DNA of 64,000 bases from Ktedonobacterales bacterium (lineage in GTDB: Bacteria > Chloroflexota > Ktedonobacteria > Ktedonobacterales > DATBGS01): contig DATBHW010000081.1 of assembly GCA_036557285.1 (NCBI GenBank), positions 50,356-114,355 on the forward strand, written 5' to 3'. Below the pieces are notes generated by a model that saw only the letters and a list, made by a program, of their open reading frames with translations, did no database searches and was not told where the DNA came from. The first letter of the stretch is position 1; the number at the start of each line of letters is the position of its first letter. The position numbers were made by a program, and so were the translations under genes. This document shows positions 1 through 10,103 of the stretch, in pieces.

Positions 1-446
1 TCTTCGCGGCGGCGGATGGTTTGCAGCGCGACCTGGCGCATCTGCTCAAATTCATCCGTTGGAAAGGTTGGCTCCAGCAGCAGATCGGCGATGAGATCGA
101 GCGCCGGGTCTAATTGACGGGCTACAAGCTGGCACCAGAAGGTGCTGGTTTCAGTGCTGGCGCTGCCGCCTTTCCGCGCGCCCAGAGTCTCGAAGGCTTC
201 GGTAAGCTGGCGCACCGTGCGCGATTTCGTGCCTTGAAACATCATGGATTCCATCAGGTGCGCCAGGCCGTACCGCTCCGTCGGCTCATCCTTTGTTCCT
301 GCGCCGAACTGGACGCCAAAGGTGATGGAGCTGAGGCTGGGCATGCGCTGGCCGACAACCTGCAATCCACTGGGGAAGGCATGATAAAAATAATTATGCG
401 GGGCGCTGGCTCCCGACATTCCGACTGCTGGCGCCTCAGTGCTCAT
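1..446 (-). CDS. M16-family peptidase-like protein without zinc ligands, 3' end outside window
   Basis: This is the N-terminal 148 residues of a pitrilysin/processing-peptidase (M16) fold protein; the gene runs off the left edge. The fold is recognisable from FPSGLQVV, the GTKDEPTERYGLAHLMES segment and the helix DPALDLIADLLLEPTFP. In active M16 enzymes the motif is HxxEH with a further Glu about 76 residues later. Here the motif reads H63-L-M-E66-S67, so the second His is Ser, and the expected Glu position (143) is Thr. I infer a non-catalytic subunit, as known for M16 pairs in which one chain is inactive. It starts at an ATG about 150 bp downstream of ftsH on the same strand and has its own extended -10 box. 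Confidence 0.8.
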   Translation of the reverse strand, partial: MSTEAPAVGMSGASAPHNYFYHAFPSGLQVVGQRMPSLSSITFGVQFGAGTKDEPTERYGLAHLMESMMFQGTKSRTVRQLTEAFETLGARKGGSASTETSTFWCQLVARQLDPALDLIADLLLEPTFPTDEFEQMRQVALQTIRRRE

Positions 447-514
447 GAAGGATTGGTCCTTTCTCGAAGGGATACGCGGCAAAGAACGCCTGACAATTGC
501 GGCGTATGCCACTT

Positions 515-523
515 ATTATAGCA
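515..523 (-). promoter_or_regulatory. Extended -10 promoter element
   Basis: Read on the minus strand the sequence is TGCTATAAT, a perfect extended -10 box about 70 bases ahead of the M16-like ATG at 446. No good -35 hexamer is visible, as is usual for extended -10 promoters. The same nonamer occurs ahead of three other genes here. Confidence 0.5.
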
Positions 524-594
524 TAGGCAGAGACCCGGCAAGCTGTCGCTGCTGGAAGCCTGCCGGGTCGAGGAGTGTGTTGTTGGGCGCTGGT

Positions 595-2568
595 CTAGTT
601 GCGAGCTTCGCCGGTTGGCAGATTGTCGCTCAGGCCATCAGCCTCAACGACATTCGAGCCATTGGAGTGCGGAGCAGCGATGGAAGGCGCGCCATACTGC
701 CCGGCAGGGATCTCGGCGGTGAAGAGAACCTCGAAAGCCACGCCTTCCAGGGTCTCCTCACGAATCAGCTTTTCGCTAATCATCACCAACCGATCTTTAT
801 GCTCGGTCAGGACTTTGTGCGCTTTGGCAAAGGCGCCCATGATGATGTCGCGGATCTCTTCGTCGATCTCGCGGGCGGTTTGCTCGCTGTAGTTCTTCTG
901 CTCGCCGATCTCGCGGCCCAGGAAGACCATCTCTTCCTTGTGGCCCAGCGCAATAGGGCCAATTTTGCTGCTCATGCCGTACTCAGTGACCATCTTGCGG
1001 GCGATGCCGGTGGCGCGCTCGATGTCGTTGGAGGCGCCTGTAGTCACTTCGCCGAAGATGACCAGTTCGGCGACATGGCCGCCGAGGGCGAAGGCCAGGA
1101 AATCCTCGAACTGTGGCTTGCTGTTCAGGTAGCGGTCCTCCATCGGCAGCAGGCGGGTGTAGCCGCCCATCGAGCCGCGCGCCACAATCGAAACCTTATG
1201 CACAGGGTCGCAATTGGGCAACGCCCGCGCTACCAGCGCGTGGCCGACTTCGTGATAGGCGGTGATGGCTTTTTCGCGCTCGCTGATGATGCGGCTCTTG
1301 CGCTCCGGCCCGGCGATGACGCGATCAATGGCCTCTTCCAGCTCACTCATACCGATAGTGCGTTTGCTGCGCCGGGCGGAAAGAATTGCCGCCTCGTTCA
1401 GCAGATTCTGGAGGTCCGCGCCGGAAAATCCTGGTGTTTGTTTGGCAAGCGTCTCAAGCTGCACACTGCGATCCAACGGCTTGCCCTTGGCATGGACGTG
1501 CAGGATTGCCAGGCGCCCCTTGATGTCGGGCCGGTCCAATACGACCTGCCGATCAAAGCGGCCAGGGCGCAGCAGCGCCGGGTCCAGCACGTCCGGGCGG
1601 TTGGTGGCGGCAATGACAATGACGTTGGTGTTGGTATCAAAGCCATCCATCTCCACCAGAATCTGGTTGAGGGTTTGCTCGCGCTCATCGTGCGAGCCAC
1701 CCAGGCCCGCGCCGCGCTGGCGGCCTACCGCGTCGATCTCATCAACGAAGACAATGCAGGGCGAGTTGCGCTTGGCCTGATCGAAGAGGTCGCGCACGCG
1801 GGAAGCGCCCACGCCGACAAACATCTCGACAAACTCGGAGCCGCTGATGCTGAAGAAGGGGACACCTGCCTCGCCCGCCACTGCCCGGCTAATCAAGGTT
1901 TTGCCGGTGCCTGGCGGGCCAACCAGCAGCACGCCGCGCGGGATACGCGCGCCAACGGCGGCGAACTTATCGGGGTATTTCAAGAACTCGACGACTTCTT
2001 GCAGTTCCTGCTTGGCCTCGTCTACACCGGCCACGTCGGCAAACGTCACGGTAGGCTTGTTGCCCATGAACATGCGGGCGCGGCTCTTGCCAAAGGAGAG
2101 TGCCTGGTTATTGCTGCCCTGCGCCTGGCGCATCATGAAGATCAGCACGCCGCCAATGATGAGAAATGGCAGGAACGCGGTCAGGATGTTCAACAGGTAG
2201 CTGAAGGTGCTGGGTGGTTCGTATTTGAGGGTGACATCAGGCTTGTCATGGCTGATCCCCTGCCCATCCACATAAGGGGCGTAATGGATGTTGTTATCCT
2301 TGAGCACCTGCGTGATGATGAAATTATCGTCAACAGTTGCGTCCTCCTGGACACCGTTGTGTAGCTTTGCAGTGATCTTGTCATTGGCAACGGTGATGAC
2401 ATCATCATAATAGCCCCTGCCAATATCGCTCCGCACGTCAGTGATGATCTTGGAGATGTCGACATCCTGAACGGTTGTATCGGGTTTAAGGATAAGGAAC
2501 AGTAACAGCAGGACGGCGATGATAACAACGAGCCAGACACTGCTCCTGATCCATTTTCCACTCATCAT
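595..2568 (-). CDS. ftsH: ATP-dependent zinc metalloprotease FtsH
   Basis: FtsH is a membrane-anchored AAA+ protease that degrades unassembled membrane proteins and some regulators. From the chosen start there is a first TM helix (about residues 9-28), a periplasmic domain, a second TM helix (about 130-147), the AAA module with Walker A GPPGTGKT (about 217-224) and Walker [11 protein letters not shown], the SRH region, and the zinc site HEVGH (about 439-443). Length (657 aa) is normal. The frame stays open for 31 more codons upstream, but the ATG at 2568 has GGAGG eight bases before it and gives the usual short N-terminus. It ends with TAG. It has its own extended -10 box at 2634-2642. Confidence 0.97.
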   Translation of the reverse strand: MMSGKWIRSSVWLVVIIAVLLLLFLILKPDTTVQDVDISKIITDVRSDIGRGYYDDVITVANDKITAKLHNGVQEDATVDDNFIITQVLKDNNIHYAPYVDGQGISHDKPDVTLKYEPPSTFSYLLNILTAFLPFLIIGGVLIFMMRQAQGSNNQALSFGKSRARMFMGNKPTVTFADVAGVDEAKQELQEVVEFLKYPDKFAAVGARIPRGVLLVGPPGTGKTLISRAVAGEAGVPFFSISGSEFVEMFVGVGASRVRDLFDQAKRNSPCIVFVDEIDAVGRQRGAGLGGSHDEREQTLNQILVEMDGFDTNTNVIVIAATNRPDVLDPALLRPGRFDRQVVLDRPDIKGRLAILHVHAKGKPLDRSVQLETLAKQTPGFSGADLQNLLNEAAILSARRSKRTIGMSELEEAIDRVIAGPERKSRIISEREKAITAYHEVGHALVARALPNCDPVHKVSIVARGSMGGYTRLLPMEDRYLNSKPQFEDFLAFALGGHVAELVIFGEVTTGASNDIERATGIARKMVTEYGMSSKIGPIALGHKEEMVFLGREIGEQKNYSEQTAREIDEEIRDIIMGAFAKAHKVLTEHKDRLVMISEKLIREETLEGVAFEVLFTAEIPAGQYGAPSIAAPHSNGSNVVEADGLSDNLPTGEARN

Positions 2569-2633
2569 GCGCTGGGCCTCCAACTCTGAACAGACAGCCG
2601 ACCTGGCAAGGAGTCCAGATGCGTCTGTGTTGA

Positions 2634-2642
2634 TTATAGCAC
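2634..2642 (-). promoter_or_regulatory. Extended -10 promoter element of ftsH
   Basis: The minus strand reads TGCTATAAT 66 bases ahead of the ftsH start. It lies between the end of the antiporter gene and ftsH, so ftsH can be transcribed separately from its upstream neighbour. Confidence 0.5.
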
Positions 2643-2672
2643 AACACCAGCAAATGCTCACCCTTTCCAGGG

Positions 2673-4022
2673 TTACTCTTCGATTATCTGCTCGTCTGGT
2701 TCTGGGTGGGAAGTGCGGCTCTCGCGCCGGAACAAAGGGAGCAGAAAGCGCAGCCCAAATCCCTGCCCAAGTAATGTGACCAGGACGACCCCATAGACAA
2801 TGACGACGAGTGTCTCGCGGTGCGGGGTTGACAGGGGCAGCGCCAGGGCCAGGGCCAGCGAGAGCGCGCCACGCAAGCCCGCGCTGAGCAGCAGCAGCAT
2901 CCAGTGGCGTGGAATGAGGCCGGGGGCGATATACAGCGCAACCCTTTTTCCTTCGAGTCGCTGCGCCAACAGATTGTAGAGTGGCAGAAACAGATAGATG
3001 ATCAGGGCGCGACCAACTACCACGCTCAGCACAGCCCAGGCGATGGGAATAATTCTTCCGGTGATGGGATACTGGCCGATCTGCAAGCCCATCAACAAGA
3101 AGAGCAGCGAGTTGGCGATATAGGCAGCAAACTCCCAGAAGCCGTCAACAGCTTCCTGAGTTGCCTGGGTCATGCCTGTCTGGCGGCCATAGCTGCCCAG
3201 GACCAGCCCGGCGGTAATAACAGCCAGAATACCGGAGACCTGTGCCGCTTCGCCCAGCAGGTAAACGCCATAGGCAACAACGACGGTAACAGTGGTTTCG
3301 ATCAGATGATCGTTGACGTGGCGCACCAGCCGACTGACGACGTAGCCAACCACCAATCCCAGGCCGATGCCTCCACCAACCAGGCGCAGCAGATTAAGCA
3401 TAAGCTCTTCGGTGATGGCTGCGCCGCCAGATCCAGTCTGGCTCGCCGCGATTCCGCTTGCTGAGCCGCCGAAGCTGACCAGGCCGACGCCTGCGCCGAT
3501 GCTGCTTAAGACCACCACCAGCAGGGCTTGTGTGGTTGCCGCTGCCACGCCGTCGTTGAAGAGGCTTTCCCCTTCGACTAAAACGCGCAGGCGTGTGGAT
3601 AATCCCAACCGGCGCATGAGCGCCAGCACAGCGATGGGATCGGTGGGTGAGATGATGGCGCCCAGCAAGAATGCGGTGGGCCAATCGAGGCCAACGGCGA
3701 AATGCAGAATGAGGCCAACAATGGCAATGGAAATGCCTAAACCCGGCCCGGCGAGCAGGAAAATGGGCAGCCAGTTGCGCAAGAGTTCGCGCTGCTCCAG
3801 GTTCCAGGCGCCCTCAAAGAGCAGCGGAGGCAGAAAGATCAGCAGCACGAGATCAGGGGTAAGGATGATATCTGGCAAGAGGTGAAAGAACCCGATGCCC
3901 AGCCCGACAACGACCAATCCCAGGGTATAGGGGAGCCTGGCCCATCGCGCGGCCAGGGCAACCCCCAGCGAGATGAGCAGCAGCAGGACGATCAGGCGTA
4001 TCTCTTCTGAGGTGGTCGTCAT
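2673..4022 (-). CDS. Na+/H+ antiporter, CPA1 (NhaP-like) family
   Basis: A polytopic membrane protein of the sodium/hydrogen exchanger family (PF00999), expected to swap cytosolic Na+ for external H+ and keep internal pH. About 12 hydrophobic helices are visible. Family signatures include [19 protein letters not shown] (the conserved TDP helix), [11 protein letters not shown] (the conserved acidic ND motif thought to carry ions) and [13 protein letters not shown] near the C-terminus. The tail after the last helix is short, so there is no large regulatory domain. I start at the ATG at 4022 ([10 protein letters not shown]); 22 more codons are open upstream and no strong ribosome site settles the choice. 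It lies about 100 bp ahead of ftsH on the same strand. Confidence 0.9.
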   Translation of the reverse strand: MTTTSEEIRLIVLLLLISLGVALAARWARLPYTLGLVVVGLGIGFFHLLPDIILTPDLVLLIFLPPLLFEGAWNLEQRELLRNWLPIFLLAGPGLGISIAIVGLILHFAVGLDWPTAFLLGAIISPTDPIAVLALMRRLGLSTRLRVLVEGESLFNDGVAAATTQALLVVVLSSIGAGVGLVSFGGSASGIAASQTGSGGAAITEELMLNLLRLVGGGIGLGLVVGYVVSRLVRHVNDHLIETTVTVVVAYGVYLLGEAAQVSGILAVITAGLVLGSYGRQTGMTQATQEAVDGFWEFAAYIANSLLFLLMGLQIGQYPITGRIIPIAWAVLSVVVGRALIIYLFLPLYNLLAQRLEGKRVALYIAPGLIPRHWMLLLLSAGLRGALSLALALALPLSTPHRETLVVIVYGVVLVTLLGQGFGLRFLLPLFRRESRTSHPEPDEQIIEE

Positions 4023-4147
4023 GAATGAAACATTTCCGCAGGCTAACCTCACTATCGAGTTTGCCTGATCTGTGCAAGAAATATACACGGGGCGGCGGCT
4101 TGCTTTGCCGCCTGCAATTCACCAAGCGACCGCTGCGCCGCTGCGCC

Positions 4148-4588
4148 CTAGTAGCGCGGGCTGGCTCCTGGACTAAGCGCGCCCAGGAGGAAGAGGAGAC
4201 ATATACATCCCAGGCCAGCGATAGAGATGTAGCCCAGCACCAGCCCGGTAATTGCCATACCTCGGCCACCCTGCATGCCACCGCTGGCATTGATCTCCCC
4301 CAGGGCCATATGGCCCAGGATGACGGCGGGAATGCCAGTAAGGAACCAGGCGACAAATACCAGGAGTCCCAGGATCATGGCAGCGGTTGCCTTGCCGTTC
4401 GTTTGCTGCCCGACGATGACCGGCTGAATGTATACTGGCTGCGCTGGCGGCGCGTAGAGCGGCGGCGGGCTATATTGCCCGTAGGAGTTCTCCGGCCGGT
4501 TGTATTGAGGGTAGGAGTTCTCCGGCTGACGATAGGGATCATAGCTTGATGAGGAGCCGTAAGGATCGGGAGGATACGGATTGCTCAT
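4148..4588 (-). CDS. DUF4190-type membrane protein, copy 1
   Basis: Small membrane protein with a proline/tyrosine/serine-rich N-terminal half (repeats such as YPPDPYGSSSS and PENSYPQYN) and two hydrophobic helices around the pattern ILGLLVFVAWFLTGIPAVILGHMALGEI, characteristic of the DUF4190 domain. The biochemical function is unknown. The start at 4588 has AGGAG eight bases upstream. The next gene upstream (4850-5287) is a paralogue with the same architecture, so the pair is a tandem duplication; the tails differ and about 260 non-coding bases lie between them. Confidence 0.8.
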   Translation of the reverse strand: MSNPYPPDPYGSSSSYDPYRQPENSYPQYNRPENSYGQYSPPPLYAPPAQPVYIQPVIVGQQTNGKATAAMILGLLVFVAWFLTGIPAVILGHMALGEINASGGMQGGRGMAITGLVLGYISIAGLGCICLLFLLGALSPGASPRY

Positions 4589-4849
4589 GAACATCTCTCC
4601 TGAATAAAAGACGGCTAATACTCATATAATAACGTTTTCCAACGGTTTGCGCTTCATGCTCATTGTACGAGACGCGCGGCAGATGCAAGGAATGGGCGCT
4701 AATTCTCCGGGATGGCTCTGCTGGCGCGGGAAAGCGCGGGGCAGGCGATAAGGGTTATGCGCGCCAGGAAGAGCCACACCCAGGAGGCAGCGCACCCCTG
4801 GCGCTGTTCCCTTCTGGGTGATAATGTTCATGAATGTCCGGGCTGAAGG

Positions 4850-5287
4850 TTAGCTGGGAGTGCTGCCTACTGCCAGGATAACGGCGAAGAGAAAGAAGAG
4901 GCAGAAAGCCAGGGTGCCTGCGGTGGCGACATACCCAAGCACCAGGCCAACCGTTGCCAGAGGACGGCCTTCCTGAAGACCGCCGCTGGCGTTGATCTCC
5001 CTCAGCGCCATGTGGCCGCAGATAATGGCGGGAATGCCAGTCAGCAGGTTTCCAGCGACAGCAAACGAGCATATTCCCAGGATAAGTGAGATGATGGCTT
5101 TGTTGTTGGTTTGCTTCTGCGCAACCATCACCGGCTGCACGTAGGCGGGCTGCCCATAGGCAGGCTGCCCATAGCCTGGCGCTTGATTATACTGGGACTG
5201 CGAATATTGCGAGTAGTCGCCCTGCGGCTGCGAGTAGCCCTGCTGATAGGGGTCCGAGCCATAAGGTGGCGGATACGGATTGCTCAT
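4850..5287 (-). CDS. DUF4190-type membrane protein, copy 2
   Basis: Paralogue of the gene at 4148-4588. The N-terminus is rich in Tyr, Gln and Pro with repeated Q-x-x-Y units (SQPQGDYSQYSQSQYNQ) and GYGQPAYGQPAYVQPV; this low-complexity part is probably cytosolic. It is followed by the two-helix DUF4190 core with LLTGIPAIICGHMALREI. Function unknown. The 260-base gap to copy 1 holds no supported gene. Confidence 0.8.
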   Translation of the reverse strand: MSNPYPPPYGSDPYQQGYSQPQGDYSQYSQSQYNQAPGYGQPAYGQPAYVQPVMVAQKQTNNKAIISLILGICSFAVAGNLLTGIPAIICGHMALREINASGGLQEGRPLATVGLVLGYVATAGTLAFCLFFLFAVILAVGSTPS

Positions 5288-5431
5288 GATTGCTCCTCCA
5301 CAGTGGCGGGCGATCCCTCTTCACAGGAAGGATGCCAGTTTGCCCGCGTTGCCCCTCCATTGTAACAGACCGCTTCAAGGATACGCAAGTGGCTTTTTAT
5401 CGGTGAGGCAGCCAGGAAAGCCCGGCGGCTA

Positions 5432-5440
5432 TGCTATAAT
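5432..5440 (+). promoter_or_regulatory. Extended -10 promoter element ahead of the sbcC-like gene
   Basis: TGCTATAAT on the plus strand, 137 bases ahead of the ATG at 5578, in the divergent spacer after the DUF4190 gene. No consensus -35 is seen. It probably drives the ATPase-NurA pair. Confidence 0.45.
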
Positions 5441-5577
5441 GCTTGATGGGCAATGCGCTGATCGTCGCGCAATGCTGGCGGCTGTGTGGCATGTAGATTA
5501 CCGCTTTTGCAAACCTCTTTGAGAAATTTTCATAAAACCAGAGTTTTTCGTGCGTTGGTGCCAGGGGATATGCTGCC

Positions 5578-8500
5578 ATGTTGATTACCAGAGTTGAGCT
5601 AGAAAATATCAAGAGCTATCGCCGCGCCGTCATTGAACTGCGGCGGGGTACAACGGCTGTTCGCGGCCAGAATGGCGCGGGGAAGACAACGCTGGTCGAG
5701 GCAATTGGTTTTGCGTTGTTTGATTATCTGCCCTATAACCAGACGCAGTTTGTGCGCGAAGGTGAACGCAGCGGCCAGGTAAGCGTGACGTTCGAGTCGG
5801 GAGTGGATCATGAGGAGTATGAGGTGGTGCGGCGTTGTGGAACGCCATCCGTCTGGTATGTCTATGACCCCCAGATTGATAAGCGCCTGGTGGAGCAGAA
5901 AGCTGATGTGCTTGACTGGCTGCGCGAGCATCTGCCTGTGCCGGGCGACATCGAACTGGGCGCTTTTTTCTCCGATGCGCTGGGTGTGCAGCAGGGGACT
6001 TTTACCAGCGATTTTCTGGCTGCGCCTGCGCTGCGCAAGCGCAAATTCGATGCGCTCTTGCAGATCGAGGACTATCGTAAGGCGTTCGATAAACTGCTGG
6101 ACACCCGCAACCACCTGCAACAATTGGAGCGTGATGCGGACGCGCAGGTGAAGGCACTGGAGAACGAAACGGCCCATGTGGCCGTCTGGCGCGAGGAATT
6201 GGAGGCGCAGCGAGCCGAACGTGATGTCGGGACACAGCGGGTTCTGGCAATCGAGGACGAACGCGGCCAGGCTGAAAAACAGCGCGATAAGTTACGGCGG
6301 CTGGGCGAGGAGGTGGCGGGTCTAAAGAGAGATTGGGAGGGGGCCGAGCATGAGTGGCGCTTGAACCAGCAGACGCTCGACCAGACTAAGTGCGATCTGG
6401 ACGAGGCGAAAGCGGCGCAGCGCAAACTTGAAGAGAGCGCCGAGGATTATACGCTCTATCTGCAAGCCGAAGTTGATCTGCGCCTGGCCCACGAGCAGCA
6501 GCAGGCGCGGCAGAAGCTGCTGGAGCAGCAGGCGATACAGAAGCAAGAGCGCACCAAGGCGCGTGTGATGGTGGGGCATGCTGAGACGCAACTGGAGCGG
6601 GCGGAAGCGGCGCTCCAGCAGATGGAGAAACTGGCTCCGTTGGTGGAGCAGCAAGCCCGACTGGAGCAGCAAATACGCGCGGCGCAGCAAGACATCAAAC
6701 GGCTGCGCGACGTGCAGCAAGAGGTGAAAGGGCTGGAGGCAGAACGCGCTCGTCTTGTGGAGGACTTAGACCGGCAGACGCGCCAGATTGCGACAATTGA
6801 AGCGCAGCGGGCCGAGGCTGCGCTGCTGGACGAGCGCCAGGCTGAGGTCGAGCGGCTGCGCCTGGAGGATCAGCGCCGCAATGATTGGGAGCGTGAGTTG
6901 CAGGAGGCGCGCGACAGCCTGACCGAACAGAAGGCGCTGCGCCAGAAAGCTGACGCCATCGTCGAAAAAAGCCAGGCTGATGTTGCTAAACTCCTGGCGA
7001 ACCAGTCTGTAGTGGCGACGCTGCCTGGGCTGGAGGCCGCCTGGAACGAGCTGCGCCAGCAGGTGATCTTGCTGTCAGGCAATATCAAGCGCCACAACGA
7101 ATCGAAACTTCAGTCTGCCGGGGGGCATTGCCCGTTCTTGAAAGAGCCATGCCTGAATATCCGCCAAAAAGGGCTGTTGAGCCTGGAGATATATTTCGAT
7201 GGGCTGATCGCGCGGGATCAAGCCGCTCTTGGGCCGCTGGAGGCGAAGCAAGCCGAACTCGACCAGCAGGTGCAGGAACTGCGCACAAAGAAGAGTTTCG
7301 TTGATCGGCTGGATGAATATCGTCAGCATTTGCTCAATGCCCAGGACCAGCAAGCGCGCACACACAAGGAGGTTCAGCGCCTGGTGGCTCGTGAACGTGA
7401 ACTGGCGGCGCTGCTCAAGGCGGCCAGCAAGAGCGCAGAGCGGTTGATCGAGCTACAGGCGCTCTGGAAGCGGAGCGATGAGGCTGATAAGCAGGTGCGC
7501 ATGCTGGCGGGGCTGATCAGTCAGCAAGAAAGTCTGCAACGCCATCTGGACGAACAGACACGGAAGCTGGAGGCTCTGCGCACCGAGCAGGCTGCCCTGG
7601 CGGACGCTCCCACGAGCGAGATGGAAGCTGCCGGGAAGTTGAGCAAGTTGGGCGATCCACGCCGCGATTATGCTCAGCAGGAAGGGATTGCCGCGCAGGA
7701 GCAAGACACCAGGGACGCCTTGAACAAGGCGAGCCAGATGGTCACGCTGGCGGATGAGGCGCTGGCCGCGCTTGAGGCGCAGCTAGCGCCCTATGCCGGG
7801 CTGGACGAACGCATTGCGGGGCTGAACAGACAGGCTGAGCAGAGCCGCGCTGGCTATCACACCTATCTGGCGTATGAGCAGATGGCCGACAAAACTCCAG
7901 AGCGCCAGCGCGCCTATGACGCCGCGCTGGGGAGTGAGCGCCAGGCATACGAACAATATGCGCTGGCGGATCAGCGTTATGCCGAAAAGGCGGCGAACTA
8001 TGATCCGCAGGCGCTGGCGGAGGTCCAGCAGCATTTAGATGACCTTCTTGAGGCGCAGGCCGGGTTGCGCGAGAAGCTGCGCGCTCTGCGCGAGGAAATT
8101 GGCAAGAAAGAGCAGCAGATCGCTCAGGCACAGGATAAGCTGGCCGAACTAGAAGCGGCGAAGGCTGAACATGCGGAGGTAGGCGAGACACGCGAAATGC
8201 TTCAGCAGTTCCGCGAGACGATCAGAGACGCTGGGCCGCACGTGATGAAGGAACTGCTCAAGCAGATTTCCAAAGGGGCCAACCGCATCTTTGGCGATAT
8301 TCTGGGGGACCGCTCGGTGGAGCTTTCCTGGCAAGAAGACTACGAGATCGTGCTGCGCACACGCGGCCAGGAACGCAGTTTTGCCCAATTGAGCGGCGGC
8401 GAACAAATGAGCGCCGCGCTGGCGGTGCGGCTGGCGCTGCTGAAGACGCTGGCAAAATTGGATGTGGCTTTCTTTGACGAGCCAACGCAGAATATGGATG

Positions 8501-8709
8501 AGCTGCGGCGCGGCAATCTGGCCGAGCAGATTCGGCGGGTGCGCGGCTTTAACCAGTTGATCGTGATCAGCCATGATGATACCTTCGAGCAGGGGTTGGA
8601 TAGCGTCATCTATCTGCAAAAGCGCGACGGCGAAACGGTGGTGAGCGATGGTGATCTGGCGCTGGCAGGCGCTTTCGCGGAGATTGGCTTCGATGGCGCG
8701 GGCGACTAA
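5578..8709 (+). CDS. sbcC: SbcC/Rad50-like SMC-family ATPase with variant zinc hook
   Basis: Large ABC-type ATPase of DNA double-strand-break processing. The N-terminal half-site carries the Walker A NGAGKTT (about residues 36-42). A long coiled coil rich in Glu, Gln, Arg and Leu runs to about residue 515, where the hook CPFLKEPC lies; a second coil returns to the C-terminal half-site with the ABC signature LSGGEQMSAALAVRLAL and a Walker B followed by FDEPTQNMDE. Canonical hooks are CxxC; here six residues separate the cysteines. NurA follows after 21 bases and an SbcD/Mre11-like nuclease lies 2.9 kb away, which supports a role in end resection. Length 1043 aa is typical. Confidence 0.93.
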   Translation: MLITRVELENIKSYRRAVIELRRGTTAVRGQNGAGKTTLVEAIGFALFDYLPYNQTQFVREGERSGQVSVTFESGVDHEEYEVVRRCGTPSVWYVYDPQIDKRLVEQKADVLDWLREHLPVPGDIELGAFFSDALGVQQGTFTSDFLAAPALRKRKFDALLQIEDYRKAFDKLLDTRNHLQQLERDADAQVKALENETAHVAVWREELEAQRAERDVGTQRVLAIEDERGQAEKQRDKLRRLGEEVAGLKRDWEGAEHEWRLNQQTLDQTKCDLDEAKAAQRKLEESAEDYTLYLQAEVDLRLAHEQQQARQKLLEQQAIQKQERTKARVMVGHAETQLERAEAALQQMEKLAPLVEQQARLEQQIRAAQQDIKRLRDVQQEVKGLEAERARLVEDLDRQTRQIATIEAQRAEAALLDERQAEVERLRLEDQRRNDWERELQEARDSLTEQKALRQKADAIVEKSQADVAKLLANQSVVATLPGLEAAWNELRQQVILLSGNIKRHNESKLQSAGGHCPFLKEPCLNIRQKGLLSLEIYFDGLIARDQAALGPLEAKQAELDQQVQELRTKKSFVDRLDEYRQHLLNAQDQQARTHKEVQRLVARERELAALLKAASKSAERLIELQALWKRSDEADKQVRMLAGLISQQESLQRHLDEQTRKLEALRTEQAALADAPTSEMEAAGKLSKLGDPRRDYAQQEGIAAQEQDTRDALNKASQMVTLADEALAALEAQLAPYAGLDERIAGLNRQAEQSRAGYHTYLAYEQMADKTPERQRAYDAALGSERQAYEQYALADQRYAEKAANYDPQALAEVQQHLDDLLEAQAGLREKLRALREEIGKKEQQIAQAQDKLAELEAAKAEHAEVGETREMLQQFRETIRDAGPHVMKELLKQISKGANRIFGDILGDRSVELSWQEDYEIVLRTRGQERSFAQLSGGEQMSAALAVRLALLKTLAKLDVAFFDEPTQNMDELRRGNLAEQIRRVRGFNQLIVISHDDTFEQGLDSVIYLQKRDGETVVSDGDLALAGAFAEIGFDGAGD

Positions 8710-8730
8710 AGAACCGCAGGGGAGAATCTG

Positions 8731-10068
8731 ATGCTCTACGCTTCCAAGGTGCTGGCGGCCCTGGCCGAGAAGCGCGAACATTTTCAGGGATTCGGCGCTG
8801 ATTTTGGCAAGCAGATCAGCGGCTACCGTGAGGCGCTGCGTCAGCTTGGGCCGCGCTACCCCACCGCTGCGAGCATCAGCGCAAAGCTGGCTGGGCGGAC
8901 GGATGCCGCGCCAGCGGGCGCTCTGCCGACGCAGGAGTATGATCGCTGGCGGGCGCTGGTGGGCGACCCTGCCGGGAGTCTGATACCCGCCATGAACTTT
9001 CGGGAGCAGTTCGAGCATCATCAGCAATCGCGCGCCTGGGCCGAAGGCATTCGCGGCATTACGACGCTGGCCGTTGATGGCAGCCAGCTTCCGCCCTGGC
9101 GCGATGCTTCCTTGCCGGTGGGACTGATCCAGGTGGGCCTTTTTGAGAACCCCCATGACCCGGCCCGCCCGTATGTGAAGGATGTGCTGGTTGAAGTCCT
9201 CTCGCCCGCCGATCTGGCCGAGGGCGAAAACCAGAGCCAGCGCGCCCCTGCGCAGGGGCAATCCTCCTCCGACCAGAATGGCGCAGGTACAGAAAGCGGG
9301 CAGAGCAGGCAGGCGCCAGGGCGCGCACATCATGAAAGCTTTGCGTACTCTGAGCAGATGGTGAACCTGCGCCGCTTTGAGTTGGAGACGCAGGCGCTGG
9401 TCAACTGGATGCGTCGCTATCAGGAGCGGCCAGCCGAGGCGCGCGGGGCGTTTCCGCTGGTCTTCTACGATGGCTCGCTGGTAGTTTCGTTTGCTTTGAC
9501 GATGCCACCCTTCTATCGAGAGCGTTATGTTTCGGCGGCGCTGTCACTGCTGGATGCCTCGCAAAACTGCCACGTGCCGCTGATCGGCTATATTGATACG
9601 AGCTACGCGCGCGATGTGACGACGCTGCTGGGGCGGCTCTTCGATCAGTTACCTGAAACCAAGCATCTGCACGACGCCTTGCTCTGGCAAGGGGCGCTGG
9701 AATGGGGTGATCGCACTCCGGCCTTTATCTCGGCGCGCGGCGACGTGCTGGGCGGCTATGGGCGCTTTCACGAGCAGGTTGCGTTTGTGTATATGCAGAC
9801 GGTGAGCCATCGCCCCCCGGCGCGGCTGGAGTTTCCGCGCTGGATGCTGGAAGAAGGTATACTCGACGCCGCGCTGGATGTCGTGCGCGCTGAAGTGATT
9901 ATCGGCAATGGCTATCCCTACGCCATCGAGGCGGCTGACGCGGTGGCTGTGATCTCTCTGCGTGACCGCGAGGAGTTTTATCGCCTCTTCCAGGAGTTCG
10001 CGGCCCGCAACGATCTGGGACTCTCTTTCTCCTCGAAAGCCCTGAGCAAAAGCCGCCGACGGGTATAA
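8731..10068 (+). CDS. nurA: NurA-type 5'-3' nuclease
   Basis: Matches the NurA nuclease family by its three acidic motifs in order: AVDGSQ (Asp116), FYDGSL (Asp247) and GYIDTS (Asp289), which bind catalytic metal in archaeal NurA. NurA works with the HerA translocase and with Mre11-Rad50 to resect DNA ends in archaea. The start has GGGGAG seven bases upstream. The gap to the SbcC-like gene is 21 bases, so they are almost certainly co-transcribed. A low-complexity Gln/Ser/Gly-rich insert of about 40 residues (about 165-205) interrupts the domain. No HerA gene is visible in the window. Confidence 0.88.
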   Translation: MLYASKVLAALAEKREHFQGFGADFGKQISGYREALRQLGPRYPTAASISAKLAGRTDAAPAGALPTQEYDRWRALVGDPAGSLIPAMNFREQFEHHQQSRAWAEGIRGITTLAVDGSQLPPWRDASLPVGLIQVGLFENPHDPARPYVKDVLVEVLSPADLAEGENQSQRAPAQGQSSSDQNGAGTESGQSRQAPGRAHHESFAYSEQMVNLRRFELETQALVNWMRRYQERPAEARGAFPLVFYDGSLVVSFALTMPPFYRERYVSAALSLLDASQNCHVPLIGYIDTSYARDVTTLLGRLFDQLPETKHLHDALLWQGALEWGDRTPAFISARGDVLGGYGRFHEQVAFVYMQTVSHRPPARLEFPRWMLEEGILDAALDVVRAEVIIGNGYPYAIEAADAVAVISLRDREEFYRLFQEFAARNDLGLSFSSKALSKSRRRV

Positions 10069-10094
10069 CCGCAGAGTCATAGGGATGCCGCGCG

Positions 10095-10103
10095 TGCTAT
10101 AAT
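10095..10103 (+). promoter_or_regulatory. Extended -10 promoter element ahead of the TPR gene
   Basis: TGCTATAAT lies just after the nurA stop and about 120 bases ahead of the TPR protein start, suggesting a separate promoter for that gene. Confidence 0.45.

Noticed and set aside
439..2364. Long open frame (641 codons) on the plus strand opposite ftsH
   Set aside because: It is the antisense shadow of ftsH, whose motifs are complete; codon use and the lack of a domain or ribosome site argue against it.
8149..9333. 394-codon minus-strand frame across sbcC and nurA
   Set aside because: It runs antisense through two well-supported genes and shows no family pattern.
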